Source: Thermosulfurimonas sp. (GTDB lineage: Bacteria; Desulfobacterota; Thermodesulfobacteria; Thermodesulfobacteriales; Thermodesulfobacteriaceae). From it: 8,412 bases of DNA. The stretch is taken from NCBI GenBank assembly GCA_015487645.1, contig WFPH01000049.1, forward strand, positions 1 through 8,412, written 5' to 3'. This document shows, piece by piece, positions 5,480 to 8,412 of the stretch. Positions within the stretch are counted from its first letter, which is position 1. The number at the start of each line of letters is the position of its first letter. The notes under the pieces are model-generated. The model had not been told where the DNA came from. It searched no databases and worked only from the letters and a program-made list of their open reading frames with translations. Made by a program: the position numbers and the translations under genes.

Positions 5480-6386
5480 ATTCCTCCTCCATAATCTCAT
5501 AAAATTCCTGAAGCAGTCTTAAAGCCCTTGTCGAATATTCGTTCGGAAACCAGATTTCAAACTGCAGAACAAGGTTGCCTCGCTGACCGTCGGGCCTGAA
5601 AGGCCCCCGCTGGTTTAATACCAGTCTGGCTCCAGGCGGCAACCCCCGCGGCACCTCTATCTCTTCAAACCCCTCCAGGGTCTCCACCTTAACCCGTCCC
5701 CCCAGAGCAGCCTTCCAGAAAGGTACTCGCACGCGGCAGACCAGATCCTCCCCTTCCAGAAATAGCCTCTCATCTTTCTGCACAAAGACCTCTAAGAAAA
5801 CATCTATGGCCGGGCCATCTGGAGATCGTGGAATGAAGAGAAAATCTCCCTCCCGGATCCCGGCCGGGATGGTAATCATAATTTCCTTCTCCCTTCGCAA
5901 CTGGCCCTTCCCACGACAGCGGGGGCAAGGGTCAAGCCAGATTTCCCCCTCTCCTCGACAGCGTGGACAAACATGACGATAAATCCCCCCCTTTTCGGCA
6001 ATCAACCCCTCTCCCTTACACCAATCGCAAAGCCTCTTCTGCCCCTGGGGATCAAGGCCTCCTCCTCCACAGTAGCCGCAAAGGATAAACTCGTCCGGGA
6101 CTTTGACCCACCTTTCAGCCCCCAGAGCGACTTCTCTCACGGTCAGTTCCACAAAGGAAAGAAAATAATCCCCCCTGCCCGGTCGTTCACGGACCACCTG
6201 GACCAATCTGCGAGCCTGATAAGCCTCTTTCAGGCGCTCGTAGGCTTCCTGAAGGGCGATATAACGCTCGGGATCTCCGCCCCGATCGGGATGGAGATCC
6301 TTTACCTTTCGCAGATAGGCCCGGCGAACCTCTTCCCAGCTGGCCCTGGGCGAAACCCCGAGCACCTCAAAAGGATCCCCTTCCAT
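5451..6386 (-). CDS. DnaJ-family J protein with zinc-finger domain, encoded between cheA and cheW
   Basis: Hsp70 co-chaperone family protein of 311 residues; DnaJ is usually about 370. Residues 4-60 are a J domain with the DnaK-activating HPD tripeptide at 32-34. The Gly/Phe-rich linker of classical DnaJ is missing: the chain goes through a short RERPGRGDYF stretch straight into the first substrate-binding domain (FVELTVREVALGAERWVKVP, about 78-97). Four CxxCxGxG-type motifs follow at C103/106, C120/123, C140/143 and C154/157, enough for two zinc sites. The second half has ITIPAGIREGD at about 171-181, VPFWKAALGG at about 221-230 and the final CTD strands. ATG 6386 shares its A with the cheA stop (TGATG), and the end overlaps cheW by 29 bases, so it belongs to the chemosensory operon. 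A role in array or client folding is inferred from position only. A TTG one codon upstream is a less likely start. Confidence 0.93.
   Translation of the reverse strand: MEGDPFEVLGVSPRASWEEVRRAYLRKVKDLHPDRGGDPERYIALQEAYERLKEAYQARRLVQVVRERPGRGDYFLSFVELTVREVALGAERWVKVPDEFILCGYCGGGGLDPQGQKRLCDWCKGEGLIAEKGGIYRHVCPRCRGEGEIWLDPCPRCRGKGQLRREKEIMITIPAGIREGDFLFIPRSPDGPAIDVFLEVFVQKDERLFLEGEDLVCRVRVPFWKAALGGRVKVETLEGFEEIEVPRGLPPGARLVLNQRGPFRPDGQRGNLVLQFEIWFPNEYSTRALRLLQEFYEIMEEEYGGVARTEQ
5483..5490 (-). promoter_or_regulatory. Ribosome-binding site of cheW inside the J-protein gene
   Basis: GGAGGAGG on the minus strand, then AAT and ATG (5479-5477). It overlaps codons near the end of the J protein (EEEYGG) and selects the downstream of two in-frame ATGs. 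Confidence 0.8.
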
Positions 6387-8412
6387 CAAGCTGCGGCCTC
6401 CCGGGCCTTTTCGGCCAGAAGATTCTCCACGGCCGAAATCACGGCCTGCCGGTCAAGCTTCACCTGAAACTCGTCTGCTCCGACCTCTTTGGCCTTACGG
6501 TAGATCTCTTCTCCGGAAAGACTGGTGAGGACCATAATCGGCATATCCTTAAAGCGCTCCTCAGAGCGGACCCTTTTCACCAGCTCAATTCCGTTCATCC
6601 GAGGCATTTCAATGTCAGCAATAAGAAGATCAAAGTGTTCCTGCTGCAGTCTTTCCCAGGCGGCAAGCCCGTCCTCGGCGATCTCCACCTCAAAGCCCGC
6701 AGACTCCAGATAATTCTTCACCAGCTGAGCATAAAAGCTTGAATCCTCGGCATAAAGTATCCGACGCCCTTCTTCTATTACCGGCCGTTTGAACCATTCC
6801 GGATCGAACATCTCGATGATCTTGTAAATGTCCACAAAAATGGTCGTCCGGCCATTGATGATACGGTTACCAAGGATACCCTCCGTTTTGTAAATATCCT
6901 CCTGGAGTTCAAGATCCGTCTCAATGCTATCCAGGATCTGGGAGACCAGAACCGCCACGCTTTTGCCCGCCTCCTCGAAAAGGAGCAGATTGTATTCCTC
7001 CTGCTCCGGCAGAGGTTGAATGGGAAGATAGTTTTCCAGGCGAATCACCGGAACCGACCGCCCCTTGTACTGCACCACCTCCTTACCTCCTACGTACTCC
7101 AGAGCCTCGGCCTTGATCTTGTCCAGCCGCGAAACCAGGGAAAGAGGAATGGCAAATTGCTCGGCCGGATTGACGTTAAAAAGCAGCACAAAGTGGGTCT
7201 CTTCGGCGGAAACCCGTTTTTCCTTCTCTTCAAGGGCCTTCTGGGCTTCCTCAGCCCGAAAGCCCACATGGCGAGAAAGACCCACCACATCTAGAATCAG
7301 GGCTACCTTACCATCCCCCATAATGGTCGCCCCGGCATAAATGGAGATGTTTTTCAAAAGACGGTCCAGAGGCTTGACCACAATCTCTTCCGAATCTCGA
7401 ACCTCATCCACCAGAAGACCGAACTCCATGGTACCGCTGGTGAGAATAGCCAGACTCCGGGCCGCACCGTCTTCCTGCCCCAGGATCCGGGAGAGACGAA
7501 CGATGGGAATAATATTCCCACGAAGACGATAGAACTCCGAATGTCCTATCTTGTGAATCTCCTCTTCGCTTTCTATGTTGACCAGCTCTTTGAGATTCAC
7601 CTGAGGTATGGCATAACGCTCGCCACCGGAAAGAACGATCAGGGCCGGCACAATGGCCAGAGTGAGAGGAATCTTTATCCGAACCGTAGTCCCGGAACCC
7701 TTCACACTGCGAATCTCTATGCTTCCGCCGAGGCGTTCAATGTTGGTCTTGACCACATCCATCCCCACGCCCCGGCCGGAAATGTTGGTCACCTTTTCAG
7801 CCGTGGAGAACCCGGGCCGAAAAATGAGATTCAGGGCCTCGTGGTCGTTCATGCGCTCGGCTTCTTCCGGCGTGATGAGTCCCTTCTCCACAGCCTTTTT
7901 CTTGACCTTTTCGATATCAATTCCCCGACCGTCATCCTCTATCTCAATGATGACCTGGCCTCCCTCGTGGTAGGCCCGCATGACCAGGGTACCTACCGGG
8001 GGCTTGCCAACTTGCACCCGTTCCTCAGGAGACTCGATCCCGTGATCGATGGAGTTGCGCACCAGATGGGTCAGAGGATCCTTGATGGCCTCGATGATGG
8101 AGCGATCAAGCTCGGTGTCGGCACCCTCGATATGTAGGTTGACCTTCTTACCCGTGGAACGGGCCAGATCCCGCACGATCCTCGGGAACTTGTTGAAAAC
8201 GTTCCCGATAGGCTGCATGCGGGTCTTCATAATGGCTTCCTGGATCTCGGTGGTCACCAAGGAGAGCGTCTGGGTAGCCTGCATCAACTCGGGATCCACC
8301 TTCTGGTTGGCTAACTGTACCAGACGGTTGCGCGCCAGAACCAGCTCCCCGGCCAGATTCATTAGATGATCCAGGAGACGAACGTCCACCCGGATGTGAG
8401 TCTCCGTAAGGG
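6386..8412 (-). CDS. cheA: Hybrid chemotaxis histidine kinase CheA with two CheW-like domains and a receiver (5' end beyond window)
   Basis: The frame is open to the right edge: codons upstream of the GTG at 8389 still read LTETHIR, continuing into VDVRLLDHLMNLAGELVLARN, the typical start of the CheA P3 dimerisation domain. So the phosphotransfer domain P1 with its histidine, and any P2, lie outside. Numbering from 8389: P3 1-65; P4 ATPase with N box HLVRNSIDHGIE (N112), DDGRGID at 152-158, FRPGFST at 190-196, GRGVGMDVV at 205-213 and GSGTTV at 231-236; P5 CheW-like domain about 243-375; a charged linker; a second CheW-like domain about 398-530; and a receiver about 542-660 with E548/D549, phosphoacceptor D592 in LIADIEMPRMNG, T622 and K644. 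The receiver looks active and may act as an internal response regulator or phosphate sink. The TGA stop overlaps the J-protein start. Confidence 0.96.
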   Translation of the reverse strand, partial: LTETHIRVDVRLLDHLMNLAGELVLARNRLVQLANQKVDPELMQATQTLSLVTTEIQEAIMKTRMQPIGNVFNKFPRIVRDLARSTGKKVNLHIEGADTELDRSIIEAIKDPLTHLVRNSIDHGIESPEERVQVGKPPVGTLVMRAYHEGGQVIIEIEDDGRGIDIEKVKKKAVEKGLITPEEAERMNDHEALNLIFRPGFSTAEKVTNISGRGVGMDVVKTNIERLGGSIEIRSVKGSGTTVRIKIPLTLAIVPALIVLSGGERYAIPQVNLKELVNIESEEEIHKIGHSEFYRLRGNIIPIVRLSRILGQEDGAARSLAILTSGTMEFGLLVDEVRDSEEIVVKPLDRLLKNISIYAGATIMGDGKVALILDVVGLSRHVGFRAEEAQKALEEKEKRVSAEETHFVLLFNVNPAEQFAIPLSLVSRLDKIKAEALEYVGGKEVVQYKGRSVPVIRLENYLPIQPLPEQEEYNLLLFEEAGKSVAVLVSQILDSIETDLELQEDIYKTEGILGNRIINGRTTIFVDIYKIIEMFDPEWFKRPVIEEGRRILYAEDSSFYAQLVKNYLESAGFEVEIAEDGLAAWERLQQEHFDLLIADIEMPRMNGIELVKRVRSEERFKDMPIMVLTSLSGEEIYRKAKEVGADEFQVKLDRQAVISAVENLLAEKAREAAA

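Noticed and set aside
5973..6467. Plus-strand reading frame spanning the J-protein and cheA junction
   Set aside because: It is antisense to conserved zinc motifs and the receiver end, with low-complexity composition and no start signal.
7541..8137. Long plus-strand reading frame (198 codons) opposite cheA
   Set aside because: It is exactly antisense to conserved CheA ATPase and P5 coding sequence. Its translation shows no recognisable domain and no ribosome-binding site, and open antisense frames are common in GC-rich genes.
1..8412. tRNA, rRNA, CRISPR array, insertion sequence or prophage genes
   Set aside because: No regularly spaced repeats, transposase or integrase motifs, or tRNA-like cloverleaf sequences were seen; coding sequence fills nearly the whole window.

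Overview
The window looks like the chromosome of a GC-rich bacterium with transmembrane chemoreceptors. Many proteins are rich in Glu, Arg and Lys, and there are remnants of a HEPN/MNT toxin-antitoxin pair, which are common in thermophiles. My best guess is a thermophilic member of the Thermodesulfobacteriota or a related deltaproteobacterial-type lineage. This is inference from protein style only; nothing here fixes the taxon.

Layout, left to right. Positions 1-1989 (minus) hold a methyl-accepting chemotaxis protein (MCP) followed by an overlapping gene for a two-helix membrane protein that runs off the left edge. The MCP promoter, a leader hairpin and an exactly duplicated ribosome-binding-site/start unit lie at 1968-2077. 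Positions 2108-3171 (plus) hold shikimate kinase (aroK), an overlapping MNT-type nucleotidyltransferase and a truncated HepT-like partner. Positions 3231-4343 (minus) encode the ATPase YchF. Positions 4413-5021 (plus) encode a stand-alone HNH endonuclease family protein. Positions 5006-8412 (minus) form a tight operon: a hybrid cheA (open at the right edge), a DnaJ-family J protein with four zinc-binding CxxC motifs, and cheW.

How the genes fit together. The MCP, CheW and hybrid CheA are parts of a chemosensory array, although the MCP is in a separate transcription unit about 3 kb from cheA. CheA has a second CheW-like domain and a C-terminal receiver, a layout seen in alternative or complex chemosensory pathways. 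The most unusual point is the J protein between cheA and cheW. It joins cheA by a TGATG stop/start and overlaps cheW by 29 bases, so a Hsp70 co-chaperone is probably made together with the array core.

The HEPN/MNT pair seems to have decayed. The MNT gene keeps its catalytic residues, while the HepT reading frame stops after 43 codons and lacks the region that should carry the RNase motif. aroK, ychF and the HNH gene look like ordinary chromosomal genes. I see no tRNA, rRNA, CRISPR array, insertion sequence or convincing rho-independent terminator, and no gene-free stretch above 300 bases.
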